A stretch of DNA of 64,000 nucleotides from Candidatus Poribacteria bacterium (GTDB taxonomy: Bacteria; Poribacteria; WGA-4E; PCPOR2b). Below the pieces are notes generated by a model. The model was not told the DNA's origin and made no database searches. It saw only the letters and a list, made by a program, of their open reading frames with translations. Positions 33,966-41,994 of this stretch are shown here, in pieces. The position numbers were made by a program, and so were the translations under genes. Position 1 is the stretch's first letter; each line of letters begins with the position of its first letter. Location: NCBI GenBank assembly GCA_022822005.1, contig JAJECO010000063.1, forward strand, positions 1 to 64,000. Direction: 5' to 3'.

Positions 33966-33981
33966 GGCAAAAAAGATGCCA
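33966..33981 (-). promoter_or_regulatory. Sigma-54 (-24/-12) promoter of amt2
   Basis: TGGCATCTTTTTTGCC on the minus strand has GG and GC separated by exactly ten bases. This matches the TGGCAC-N5-TTGC consensus well. Transcription would start near 33955, leaving a leader of about 130 bases. Confidence 0.7.
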
Positions 33982-34116
33982 GCAGTTAATGGGAGTGTCT
34001 TTTGCGGCTGGAGAAACGACTGAAAGACAGCAGCAGTGGGATGATAGCTGAATCTTTTAAGATTATTGGCTGCGCTATATTCATCGCAGAAAGGTGATAT
34101 AATTTTCGGCAATTTG

Positions 34117-34151
34117 CTGAAATTTTAGGCAGCGAATCACCTAAATTTCAG
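34117..34151. promoter_or_regulatory. Inverted repeat upstream of the sigma-54 promoter
   Basis: CTGAAATTTTAGG (34117-34129) and CCTAAATTTCAG (34140-34151) are near-perfect inverted arms. They lie about 150 bp upstream of the sigma-54 promoter, the usual distance for an NtrC-like enhancer, though the sequence is not the canonical NtrC site. The remaining 33826-34296 gap has no gene. Confidence 0.4.
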
Positions 34152-34198
34152 GCAAGCAGGATCCACTGTATCCTGATTTACCTCCGCTCTGTCTTGGC

Positions 34199-34228
34199 TT
34201 TACATTTTACAAAGGGTTTAGGTATAAT
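34199..34228 (+). promoter_or_regulatory. Sigma-70 promoter TTTACA-N18-TATAAT
   Basis: -35 TTTACA at 34199-34204 and -10 TATAAT at 34223-34228. It would start near 34235, about 60 bases before the Gfo/Idh/MocA gene. Confidence 0.7.
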
Positions 34229-34296
34229 CTTACAAAGGTTTTGTATTTGGCATAATAATCGGGGGAAGGATTTTCTATTCCAACTGAGGAGGGATT

Positions 34297-35286
34297 ATGA
34301 GTCAGCCGGTAAAAGTTGGTTTTGTTGGAACAGGTGGCATCGCAAATGGCCATCTCCGTAACCTTGCAGAGATGAAAAATGTGCACATCGCAGCCCTTTG
34401 TGATGTTGATGAAGCACGCGTGAACGCAGCAGTCGAAACCTACGGTGGACAGCCATACACGGATTATCGGGAGATGTTTGATGGGGCGGATCTGGATGCT
34501 GTCTATTTCTGCCTACCTCCCTTTGCTCACTCCGACGCGGAGATAGTTGCAGCGGAGAGGGGGTTACACCTGTTTGTGCAGAAACCGGTTGTGCTGGAAC
34601 TTGAGACCGGGATCCGCATTTTGGAAGCAGTTAAACAGTCGGGCGTGATCTCCTGTGTCGGCTATCAGGGGCGGTATATGAATGTTGCGAACGCTGTGCG
34701 CGAGTTCCTCGCAGATAAGGCAATCGGCATGATTGCGTCTCATCGCTGGGGAGGCGTCCCTGGGGGACCGAGCCATTGGTGGTGTGTGATGGAGAAGTCG
34801 GGCGGGATGCTACACGAACAGGCGACCCACCAACTCGATATGATTCGGTACATCGCTGGTGAGATCGTCGAGGTCTATAAGATTGATGCGATGAAGGTTA
34901 ATGTCGATCAGGAAAACCATACGATTCCCGATGCGGAGGTGGTCACGCTTCAGTTTGAGAGTGGGACCGTTGGCTATATTTCGACCAGTTCTGCGTTGGT
35001 TAATGGTGGCGGGGGGACGCGCACCGATTTTATCGTTGAGGGGCACTATACGCTTCAGCTCGCTTGGGGTGATGTGCGGATTCTTCCCGAAGACGCAGCG
35101 ACGATTGAGATACCCGATGGAGAACCCCTTTCGATTGATGAGGCGTTTATCGGTGCAATTCAGACCGGGGATCGATCGCTGATCCGATCGTCCTATGCGG
35201 ATGGGCTGAAATCCGCAGCGGTATCAATTGCTGCGAACCAATCGTCCCGTGAACATCGACCGGTACGCGTACCGTTGATCTCGTAG
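34297..35286 (+). CDS. Gfo/Idh/MocA-family oxidoreductase
   Basis: A 329-residue NAD(P)-dependent sugar or polyol dehydrogenase. The Rossmann motif VGFVGTGGIANGH is at residues 7-19. At the family's E-K-P signature it reads VQKPVV (Gln95-Lys96-Pro97), keeping the catalytic Lys but changing Glu to Gln. The C-terminal alpha/beta domain has GGMLHEQATHQLDMIRY with the substrate-binding/catalytic His region. The substrate is unknown; such genes in this kind of genome usually act on unusual sugars or inositol-like compounds. Good ribosome-binding site GAGGAGGG. It is followed after 165 bases by an amidohydrolase gene on the same strand, with a hairpin between, so they may be partly coupled or independent. 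Confidence 0.88.
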   Translation: MSQPVKVGFVGTGGIANGHLRNLAEMKNVHIAALCDVDEARVNAAVETYGGQPYTDYREMFDGADLDAVYFCLPPFAHSDAEIVAAERGLHLFVQKPVVLELETGIRILEAVKQSGVISCVGYQGRYMNVANAVREFLADKAIGMIASHRWGGVPGGPSHWWCVMEKSGGMLHEQATHQLDMIRYIAGEIVEVYKIDAMKVNVDQENHTIPDAEVVTLQFESGTVGYISTSSALVNGGGGTRTDFIVEGHYTLQLAWGDVRILPEDAATIEIPDGEPLSIDEAFIGAIQTGDRSLIRSSYADGLKSAAVSIAANQSSREHRPVRVPLIS

Positions 35287-35328
35287 AGGAGGAAGGCTCA
35301 CGTAGAAAGAAAGCGCGAGGCACGAGGA

Positions 35329-35360
35329 GAAACCGAGTTTTTTCTTGAAAACTCGGTTTC
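35329..35360. repeat. AAACCGAGTTTT hairpin, copy 2 (likely terminator)
   Basis: GAAACCGAGTTTT pairs with AAAACTCGGTTTC. The flanking CTGTCCCACGATTTCT is also shared with the copy at 36369-36400, so about 55 bp are duplicated after two neighbouring genes. Confidence 0.75.
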
Positions 35361-35451
35361 TGTCCCACGATTTCTTAATATGAACGGAGAAAATCTCATA
35401 ACAGAAATATAACAGAGGCGGAAGTAGTATCTAAATAAACGGAGGTAACGG

Positions 35452-36294
35452 ATGATTATCGACACACATACACATTTCTACGATCCAACCCGGTCCGAGG
35501 GGGTTCCTTGGCCCGACCCTAACGATGATGTGCTTTATCGACCTGTGTACCCGGAACATCACAAAGCGCTTGCCGTCCCCGAAGGTGTGACCGGAACCGT
35601 CGTTGTCGAGGCGAGCACATGGGTTGAAGATAACCAGTGGATACTTGACCTCGCGGAAGATGAACCGTTTATCGTTGGGTTTGTTGGGAATTTAGATATC
35701 GAGTCGGCGGATTTTGAGAGTAATCTTGAGCGCTATGCCGCGAATCCACTTTTCCGGGGTGTACGGCTTCGCGGGGTAGATATCGGGAAGGTTGTGAACG
35801 ATGGAAATCTCGCGAACATTAAGAGGTTGGCTGCGAAGGATCTGTCGGTAGACCTTTTATCATCACCGGATAGCTTGCCGGATGTCGCCGCACTGGCATC
35901 AAACGTCCCCGAACTGCGCATTGTCATTAACCATGTCGCCGGTGTGCCTATTGATGGCGGCGCACCAGATGCAGCGTGGGTCGAGGGGATGCAGCGCGCG
36001 GCGGCAAATGACCATGTCTTTTGTAAGGTGTCGGGGTTGGTGGAAAACACAAAGGACAAGCCCTCACCGACCGATGTGGCGTATTATGCACCGACGGTTG
36101 ATGTGTTGTGGGAGGCATTTGGCGCAGATCGGTTGGTCTACGGCAGCAATTGGCCCGTATCCGAACGCTTTGCGGACTATGGGACGGTGCAGCGCATTGT
36201 GTCCCAATACTTCAACGCCAAGGGGGTTGTGGCTGCTGAGAAGTATTTTTGGAGGAATGCTACGGCAGCATACAAGTGGCTAAATCGAGGATAA
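35452..36294 (+). CDS. Amidohydrolase family 2 protein (lactonase-like)
   Basis: A 280-residue TIM-barrel metal-dependent hydrolase of the amidohydrolase-2 group, which includes lactonases and decarboxylases. The N-terminal metal motif IDTHTHFYDP is present, as are VVEASTWVEDNQWIL, INHVAGVPIDG (His) and the C-terminal LVYGSNWPVSE. In many family members the last motif is GSDWP with a metal or catalytic Asp; here it is Asn, a change seen in some subgroups. Together with the upstream Gfo/Idh/MocA enzyme it suggests oxidation of a sugar to a lactone followed by ring opening; this pairing is inference. Start with GGAGG eight bases upstream. A hairpin 75 bases after the stop ends the unit. Confidence 0.83.
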   Translation: MIIDTHTHFYDPTRSEGVPWPDPNDDVLYRPVYPEHHKALAVPEGVTGTVVVEASTWVEDNQWILDLAEDEPFIVGFVGNLDIESADFESNLERYAANPLFRGVRLRGVDIGKVVNDGNLANIKRLAAKDLSVDLLSSPDSLPDVAALASNVPELRIVINHVAGVPIDGGAPDAAWVEGMQRAAANDHVFCKVSGLVENTKDKPSPTDVAYYAPTVDVLWEAFGADRLVYGSNWPVSERFADYGTVQRIVSQYFNAKGVVAAEKYFWRNATAAYKWLNRG

Positions 36295-36368
36295 CTTAAA
36301 GCGACATTTTGATACTGCGCTATCGGTAAAAGATTGGTTCATATCAAAGAAAGTGCAAAACGCAAAGA

Positions 36369-36400
36369 GAAACCGAGTTTTTTCTTCAAAACTCGGTTTC
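36369..36400. repeat. AAACCGAGTTTT hairpin, copy 3 (likely terminator)
   Basis: The same GAAACCGAGTTTT/AAAACTCGGTTTC hairpin as at 35329, placed between the convergent amidohydrolase and E1 beta genes. It can terminate both. Confidence 0.75.
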
Positions 36401-36433
36401 TGTCCCACGATTTCTGAATATGATTCAAGACAT

Positions 36434-37393
36434 TTATCCAGCATCAAGAACTTCCCTGATGCCTGCAACGATATTGTCCCGGTCCGGGAAGACATGGTCC
36501 TCAAGTCCGGGGCTATACGGTATCGGTACGTGCAATGCACAGACGCGCTTGGGCGGCGTTTTCAGCTTTGCAAAGGTCTCCCTATCTTCGGTGACCACGG
36601 TTATGATCTCTGCCGATGCCCCGGCGGTGGGGCCCGCCTCGTCCGCGATGACCAGTCGTCCCGTTTTCTGCACAGAGGCGTGGATTGCTGCTTCGTCCAT
36701 AGGCACAAGGCTGCGCGGATCGATGACCTCGACGGAAACACCCTCTTTCTCAAGGGTATCGGCTGCGGCAAGCCCTTCATGTACGAGCCATGCGAGTGCC
36801 ACCAACGTCACATCGCTACCCTCCCGTTTGATGTCAGCGACCCCCAACGGCACAGTGTAGTCGCCCTCGGGCACGTCGCCTTCAACCCCCATGAGCCGGT
36901 TGGATTCAAACGAGATAACAGGGTTGTCGTCGCGGATGGCAGATTTGAGCAACCCCTTCATATCGTAAGGTGTCGAAGGTAAAATCATCTTCAATCCCGC
37001 AAGATTCATAAACATCGAGTAAGGACTCTGCGAGTGCTGGGCGGCGACCCGTCTGCCGCCTCCGACTGAGGCACGAAATGTGATAGGGAACTTCGCTTGG
37101 CCCCCGAACATATAGTGGATTTTCGCCGCCTGATTCACGATCTGGTCCATAGCGACGAAGGAAAAGGTTATCATGCCCCAGTTGATGATCGGTCGATAGC
37201 CGGACCCCGCTGCGCCGATGGCAATGCCCGTAAAAGCCCCCTCGGCGATAGGCGTGGCGCGTACCCGATCGGCACCAAATTCCTTGACCAATTCGTCCTG
37301 CGCGCTGGTCGCGAGATGAAATGTGGTTGGGTCGCGCTGCATCTCCTCAATGAGCGCGTCCGTTCCGGCTTGTGCATAAGAGATTTTTGGCAT
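36434..37393 (-). CDS. pdhB: 2-oxoacid/acetoin dehydrogenase E1 component, beta subunit
   Basis: A 319-residue transketolase pyrimidine-binding protein, the beta half of a heterotetrameric E1. Seen are IAEGAFTGIAIGAA with the Glu that activates thiamine diphosphate, FRASVGGGRRVAAQHSQS and the C-terminal transketolase domain (VEVIDPRSLVPMDE, IADEAGPTAGASAEI). With E1 alpha it would decarboxylate pyruvate, a branched-chain oxoacid or acetoin. It is the last gene of the minus-strand set E1 alpha, DCC protein, E1 beta; a small thiol-type protein gene sits between the two subunits, which is unusual. No E2 or E3 gene is present within the window. Start ATG at 37393 with GGGGG about nine bases upstream. 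Confidence 0.87.
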   Translation of the reverse strand: MPKISYAQAGTDALIEEMQRDPTTFHLATSAQDELVKEFGADRVRATPIAEGAFTGIAIGAAGSGYRPIINWGMITFSFVAMDQIVNQAAKIHYMFGGQAKFPITFRASVGGGRRVAAQHSQSPYSMFMNLAGLKMILPSTPYDMKGLLKSAIRDDNPVISFESNRLMGVEGDVPEGDYTVPLGVADIKREGSDVTLVALAWLVHEGLAAADTLEKEGVSVEVIDPRSLVPMDEAAIHASVQKTGRLVIADEAGPTAGASAEIITVVTEDRETFAKLKTPPKRVCALHVPIPYSPGLEDHVFPDRDNIVAGIREVLDAG

Positions 37394-37435
37394 AGTAGGT
37401 TGCCCCCATAATTTTCAATCAGGAACGAAAAGATT

Positions 37436-37876
37436 TCATGGAAGAAAGCGGCACTGTTCTTCGGGACTCGGAATCCGACACGCATCTCTCTGCCCGAACC
37501 ATCGGTATCGATTTCGGGCGACAGTTCGATAAACAAAATCGCGAATGCCTCGTGGAACAAGGCGTAGCAGGCTCAAAACTCCCCACGCCCCTCCCAAACG
37601 TCGATATACCTCTAAAAATGCATCCGATTCCTCGCGAATTCCCCGTTCGTCTAAATAAAACATAGACCACTCTTGCGGTGCTTCGGAGAGTGGTGGTAGC
37701 AGTTGTTCGGCGGTTTCGCCTTGAATTGGCGCGAACCTGAAGACCCCTCTGCTGTCAATCTTCAAAATCAGATCCACGAATCGGTTACACATACCGCACA
37801 CACCGTCAAAGAAGATAATGGGTGTATCCTGCGTCTTTGTTGTTTTATCTATCTCTGAAGTCATATCAAGGTGCAT
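37436..37876 (-). CDS. DCC-family thiol-disulfide oxidoreductase-like protein (DUF393)
   Basis: A 146-residue protein of the DCC family, named for Asp-Cys-Cys. IIFFDGVCGMCNRFVDLIL contains the D-x-x-C-x-x-C motif near residues 24-30. The following FRFAPIQGETAEQLL and the C-terminal FVYRTVARNRYRWFG are characteristic of the family. The biochemical role is not established; a thioredoxin-like activity is assumed for the family. It sits between the E1 alpha and E1 beta genes on the same strand (20 bases after E1 alpha, 42 before E1 beta), so it is probably co-transcribed with them. ATG at 37864 (MTSEIDK) is an alternative start. Confidence 0.8.
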   Translation of the reverse strand: MHLDMTSEIDKTTKTQDTPIIFFDGVCGMCNRFVDLILKIDSRGVFRFAPIQGETAEQLLPPLSEAPQEWSMFYLDERGIREESDAFLEVYRRLGGAWGVLSLLRLVPRGIRDFVYRTVARNRYRWFGQRDACRIPSPEEQCRFLP

Positions 37877-37896
37877 GTATCTAAAAAGGTGGCTTA

Positions 37897-38862
37897 TTAG
37901 TCGGCGAAGATATCTTCGACCGCTGCTTCCGGGTCCGGGAATGGGCTGGCCTCAGAAAATTTGACCGCGTCCTCAATTGCTGCAAGGATTTCATCGTCCA
38001 TTTGTTGCCACGCCTCCTCGGTCAGAAGCCCTTGATCCGTTAGGTTTGTGGCAAAGCGGTTAATCGGGTCTCGCTGCCGCCACTCTTCGATCTCTTCCTT
38101 TGGACGTGGGTCCTCTTGCCCCGGTCTTTCAGTATGGCCGCGCCAACGATAGGTTTTGCATTCGATGAGGCTGGGACCTTGACCCGCACGCGCACGGCTG
38201 ACCGCGGCTTCGGCGGCTTCATAGACCGCCATCACATCGTTGCCATCGACAACCACCCCCGGAATACCATAGCCGGCGGCGCGGGCTGCCACATCGCTGA
38301 GAGCTAAGGTGTCTGCTGCGATGGTGCCAGCAGAATAGAGGTTGTTCTCACACACGTAGAGCATCGGCAGCTTCCACGTTGCGGCGATGTTGATCGATTC
38401 GTGGAAAGGGCCCGCATTTGAAGCGCCATCCCCGAAAAAGGATACGGCGACCCGTCCCTTGCCTTCAAGTTGGGCAGCCAGACCGGCGCCGGTTACGATC
38501 GGAATACCGCCAGCGACAATACCGTTGGCTCCCAACATACCGATACTGAAATCAGCGATGTGCATAGAGCCGCCTTTGCCTTTGCAGTAGCCGGTTTGTC
38601 TGCCGTAAAGTTCAGCCATCATCCGATTCAAATCGGCACCTTTGGCGAGACAATGCCCGTGACCGCGGTGGGTGCTGATGATCTGATCGTCTCTGTTCAA
38701 CGCCGCGCACACCCCCACGGCGACAGCTTCCTCACCGATGTAGCAGTGCACAACGCCGTAGATGGCACCTGCCTGATAGTCGTCTGATGCACGCTCCTCG
38801 AAGCGCCGGATAGTCTGCATCGAGCGGAGCATCTCAATCTGTTTTTCCCTTGTGAGCGTCAT
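37897..38862 (-). CDS. pdhA: 2-oxoacid/acetoin dehydrogenase E1 component, alpha subunit
   Basis: A 321-residue thiamine-diphosphate-binding alpha subunit. The cofactor motif begins with GDGASNAG near residue 144 and ends with NN at 173-174. STHRGHGHCLAKG, GRQTGYCKGKGGSMH and TYRWRGHTERPG (the phosphorylation-loop region in related enzymes) are present. It works with the beta subunit encoded at 36434. Which oxoacid is used cannot be decided from sequence alone. It lies 33 bases after a membrane-protein gene on the same strand and may belong to the longer minus-strand unit starting near 42 kb. Confidence 0.88.
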   Translation of the reverse strand: MTLTREKQIEMLRSMQTIRRFEERASDDYQAGAIYGVVHCYIGEEAVAVGVCAALNRDDQIISTHRGHGHCLAKGADLNRMMAELYGRQTGYCKGKGGSMHIADFSIGMLGANGIVAGGIPIVTGAGLAAQLEGKGRVAVSFFGDGASNAGPFHESINIAATWKLPMLYVCENNLYSAGTIAADTLALSDVAARAAGYGIPGVVVDGNDVMAVYEAAEAAVSRARAGQGPSLIECKTYRWRGHTERPGQEDPRPKEEIEEWRQRDPINRFATNLTDQGLLTEEAWQQMDDEILAAIEDAVKFSEASPFPDPEAAVEDIFAD

Positions 38863-38895
38863 GTTTGTTCCCTCCCAAAAATCTCACCTCTCGCT

Positions 38896-39438
38896 TCAAG
38901 CTTCAGTCTGTGCTCGTCGAAATAGCACCGTGCGCGCTAGCACAATAACAGCAACCACGAGCGCAACGACAGGACCGAACCAGGCACCTTCTTTTGGTAC
39001 GGTCAATATAAAAATATAGATAAATCCGAGCAGATACCACAACCTATCCAACCGTCCTCGCACTAACCGAGCTGCAAGATACGCACAGATAAGCGTGGTA
39101 AACGCAATCCATATCCATGAAAATAGGGGCGGTGTCCATCCATAGAAAGGGATGCTAATGAGCGCGTAACCTGCCCACCCTGTTGGAAAGAGGTCAAAGG
39201 CGTGGTGGACGGCGAACCCGATGCTGACGCCTATCGCAAAGGCGTGTAATCCAAAGCCGATCCTTAATGCGAGTAACAGCAGTATAAGCGGGATGAGCGG
39301 GCTGTGCGTGATGATGGAACGGTGGAGTAGCAAATCCGTGCGTTGATCTATGTCTGGCATGCCGATTCCGCAATGTAAGCCCACTACAATGAACACGGGG
39401 GTTACTAGAGTAAGCAGTAACTTGCCCATTGTTTGCAT
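38896..39438 (-). CDS. Multi-span membrane protein, YdjM/DUF457-like metal-dependent hydrolase
   Basis: A 180-residue integral membrane protein with five or six predicted spans. MPDIDQRTDLLLHRSIITHS and later GFAVHHAFDLFP recreate the PDxD...HR...THS...HxxxD pattern of the LexA-regulated YdjM/DUF457 membrane-bound hydrolase family, so a metal site at the membrane face is likely. The real substrate is unknown. It lies between a ThDP enzyme gene (13 bases downstream of its stop) and E1 alpha (33 bases) on the same strand, so it is probably co-transcribed; there is no obvious functional link. Confidence 0.65.
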   Translation of the reverse strand: MQTMGKLLLTLVTPVFIVVGLHCGIGMPDIDQRTDLLLHRSIITHSPLIPLILLLLALRIGFGLHAFAIGVSIGFAVHHAFDLFPTGWAGYALISIPFYGWTPPLFSWIWIAFTTLICAYLAARLVRGRLDRLWYLLGFIYIFILTVPKEGAWFGPVVALVVAVIVLARTVLFRRAQTEA

Positions 39439-39451
39439 GTCAACTCTCCTA

Positions 39452-41182
39452 CTATGCGGGTCTATCGCCCTGCTTTACGGGCGCTGTCCGGCTATCGACA
39501 CCGGGCAGCATTTTTGCCGGATCACGGGTCACGATTACATCAATGATGGTGGGTATATGCCGTGCAGCGATGCCTTCAGCGAATGCTGCCCCCAGCTTGG
39601 AGGGCTCCGATACACGAATACCGTGGCAGCCAAGTTCGCGGGCAACGTTCGCATAATGGGTTTCGCTCAGGTCGCTCGATTGGTAGCGTCCCCCGTACAG
39701 GCTGTGCTGGAGGGCTTTGACGTAACCGGACGCCGCGTTGTTCACAATGGCAAGGGTGAAGCCGAGTCCCAGACGTCGCGCAGTCTCAAGTTCCCCCAGC
39801 ACCATATTGAATCCGGCATCGCCGGTGAGTCCTACCACCGGTGAATCTGGTGCCGCGAGTTGCGCGCCCATGGTCCCCGGCAGACCGTACCCGATGGAGG
39901 CGAAGCCCCGATTTGCGATGTAGGAGCGTCCCGCGCGGTTTGAGTCGTAGAGCAGCCCGGTCCAATGGGCGGCAAATCCACCGTCAACAACAAGAATCCC
40001 ATCGTTGGGCATGACACCTTGTAGCTCCCGAACCAATCGTGCCATGTGGATGGGACGCTCCTCGGAGGCGTAGCGGGGTTCCGCTTCTACTCGCCAAGCG
40101 GCCATCCGTTCTGCCACTTCTGCTAAGTAGGCTGCGTGTTGTGTTTGTAGGCTTTTTGTATCGTCAGATAGACTGGCGTGGAGATCGAGCAGCCCCTCAA
40201 CAGCATCGCCCCAGAGTGCGACTTTCGTGGGTGTCGTGCGTCCAATCTCTTCCGCTACGATATCGAGATGGATTAACGGAACCCCTTTCGGCATCAGCGC
40301 GTAGCGTTTGGTAGCAATCTCGCCCATCTTGCAGCCGACTGCGAGGATGCAATCTGAGGTTTCGATGAGGTCGTTGGCAACCCGTGACCACCGACCGAAT
40401 AAACCCACGCTCAGTGGATGTGTGCACGGGATGGCACCCTTCCCGCTCAATGTCTGCGCAACAGGGACACTGAAATCTTCGGCGAACTTGAGTAACGCTT
40501 CGTAGGCACCTGAAAGATGGATGCCGCCACCCGCGAGTATAATTGGTCGCTCAGAGCGGCGGAACAGCGTTGCGGCTCGTTCAACAGCTTCACGCCCCGG
40601 ACGAGGACGCAGGGCTGGGATGCAGAGGGTGTCGGGGTCGGCGTAGAATTCGTCGCTTGGGTAGTCACATTCTCCGTGTGCTATATCTTCGGGGACATCC
40701 AGAACGACGGGACCCGGTCGCCCGGAGGTGGCGATGGCGTAGGCGCGTCGTACCAGTTCGGGGATGCGTAGCCCGTCTTCGATTCGAATTAACGCCTTGA
40801 CCGATGGGGCGAGGATTTCCGATTGACGTGCCTCCTGTGTCATGTTTTTCCAAGAGTGTGCACGATTGCTATTACCAACGATGACAACGAGGGGCACGCC
40901 TGCGTTCAACGATTCGACAAGCCCTGTGACTAAATTTGTCGCTCCGGGACCGAGTGTGGCGTCGCAGATGCCGGGGCGTCCGGTCACCCGCGCCCAAGCG
41001 TCAGCAGCGAACACACCGCACCGCTCATCGTTGATAAGTGTATGGTTAAGCCCTAACTCACGGACCGCGTCGTAGAAGGGCAATAGCTGAAATCCAGCCA
41101 TACCGAACATCGGCGCGGGGTCGTGGCACTTGAGCATTTCGGCGAGTGCTTGACCGCCGTTCATCTGTCGAAATGAAGACAT
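39452..41182 (-). CDS. Thiamine-diphosphate enzyme, acetolactate-synthase-like
   Basis: A 576-residue three-domain ThDP enzyme of the acetolactate synthase / glyoxylate carboligase / benzoylformate decarboxylase superfamily. INDERCGVFAADAWARVTG holds the cofactor-activating Glu. The central domain (RPIILAGGGIHLSGAYEAL) and the C-terminal GDAGFNMVLGELETARR...NN cofactor motif follow. The family's reactions are C-C bond formation or decarboxylation of 2-oxoacids; the exact one is undetermined, and no regulatory small subunit is adjacent, which argues against a dedicated amino-acid biosynthetic acetolactate synthase. The start at 41182 is set by GGAGG six bases upstream; a longer in-frame extension would overlap the upstream gene. 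It directly follows the duplicated-domain gene at 41203. Confidence 0.83.
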   Translation of the reverse strand: MSSFRQMNGGQALAEMLKCHDPAPMFGMAGFQLLPFYDAVRELGLNHTLINDERCGVFAADAWARVTGRPGICDATLGPGATNLVTGLVESLNAGVPLVVIVGNSNRAHSWKNMTQEARQSEILAPSVKALIRIEDGLRIPELVRRAYAIATSGRPGPVVLDVPEDIAHGECDYPSDEFYADPDTLCIPALRPRPGREAVERAATLFRRSERPIILAGGGIHLSGAYEALLKFAEDFSVPVAQTLSGKGAIPCTHPLSVGLFGRWSRVANDLIETSDCILAVGCKMGEIATKRYALMPKGVPLIHLDIVAEEIGRTTPTKVALWGDAVEGLLDLHASLSDDTKSLQTQHAAYLAEVAERMAAWRVEAEPRYASEERPIHMARLVRELQGVMPNDGILVVDGGFAAHWTGLLYDSNRAGRSYIANRGFASIGYGLPGTMGAQLAAPDSPVVGLTGDAGFNMVLGELETARRLGLGFTLAIVNNAASGYVKALQHSLYGGRYQSSDLSETHYANVARELGCHGIRVSEPSKLGAAFAEGIAARHIPTIIDVIVTRDPAKMLPGVDSRTAPVKQGDRPA

Positions 41183-41202
41183 AGATTCCTCCACCCCCTC
41201 AG

Positions 41203-41994
41203 TTACAAAGAGAGTAATTCTGCAAAGGTGGGCACCGTCATGCCTACCATCACACCGCGTTTGGCAGCGTGTGCGTTGATGTGTGAGATGATCCCACTCT
41301 CCCATGCGGAACGCGCATCGCCGATGCGAGCGGTCATGGCGTCAACTGTGACCGCTGGGACCGCAGCCTTGTCAAGGATTTCGAGGCGCTGAATCCCAGC
41401 CATATCTATCCCCCCACCGGCATCGTTGAATACCCCACCTCGTGCCTGCACAGCGAGTCCGTAGTCGGGGCGTCCCGCAAGCCTCCCACCGTGTGAACCC
41501 GTGATGATAATCGCGTCCTCATCGTCAGGTTGAACAAGCGATGCGGAATCACAGGCGATTACCCGCACCGGCGCCTCACGCAGTAGCTTGCGCGTTTCTT
41601 CGTAGGTCGGCGCGTCACCTTCAAACACCTTGCCACGCTGCATGATTTCTGCCGTTTCTTGACAGGTCTGACCTATCGCACATCCGAGGGCACTGGCGGT
41701 TGCGTTACAGTGGCGGATCTGCCCACGCGCAAGCATGTCAGCACCGTCGCCAATGCGTGCAGATGTATGGGCAACCGCTGCGGCTGCTATCCCTAACCGT
41801 TGTAAGTATTCGAGTGCTCCGATACCCGCGCCATCCAGTCCAACTCCCGCATCATTGAAAATTACACCACGCAAACCTGCGAGTGCTGCGAGATATCCGC
41901 AATAGCTGCCTCCGTGGGAGCCAGTCACGAGTACGGTCCCCCGGGACTCGGGTCCGAGTTTGGTAATGCTGTCAGCGACTTGAACGGGTTGCAT
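41203..41994 (-). CDS. Internally duplicated protein of unknown function, partner of the ThDP enzyme
   Basis: A 263-residue soluble protein made of two similar halves. TGSHGGSYCGYLAALAGLRGV then FNDAGVGLDGAGIGALEYL in the first half matches TGSHGGRLAGRPDYG, ARGGVFNDAGGGIDMAGIQRLEIL in the second. Each half then has a (T/S)ARIGD segment and a hydrophobic strand. The GSHGG and NDAG motifs repeated in both halves suggest two equivalent binding or active sites. I know of similar sequences next to ThDP enzymes but of no assigned activity. It lies 20 bases upstream of the ThDP enzyme start on the same strand, so the two are almost certainly co-expressed. Confidence 0.65.
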   Translation of the reverse strand: MQPVQVADSITKLGPESRGTVLVTGSHGGSYCGYLAALAGLRGVIFNDAGVGLDGAGIGALEYLQRLGIAAAAVAHTSARIGDGADMLARGQIRHCNATASALGCAIGQTCQETAEIMQRGKVFEGDAPTYEETRKLLREAPVRVIACDSASLVQPDDEDAIIITGSHGGRLAGRPDYGLAVQARGGVFNDAGGGIDMAGIQRLEILDKAAVPAVTVDAMTARIGDARSAWESGIISHINAHAAKRGVMVGMTVPTFAELLSL

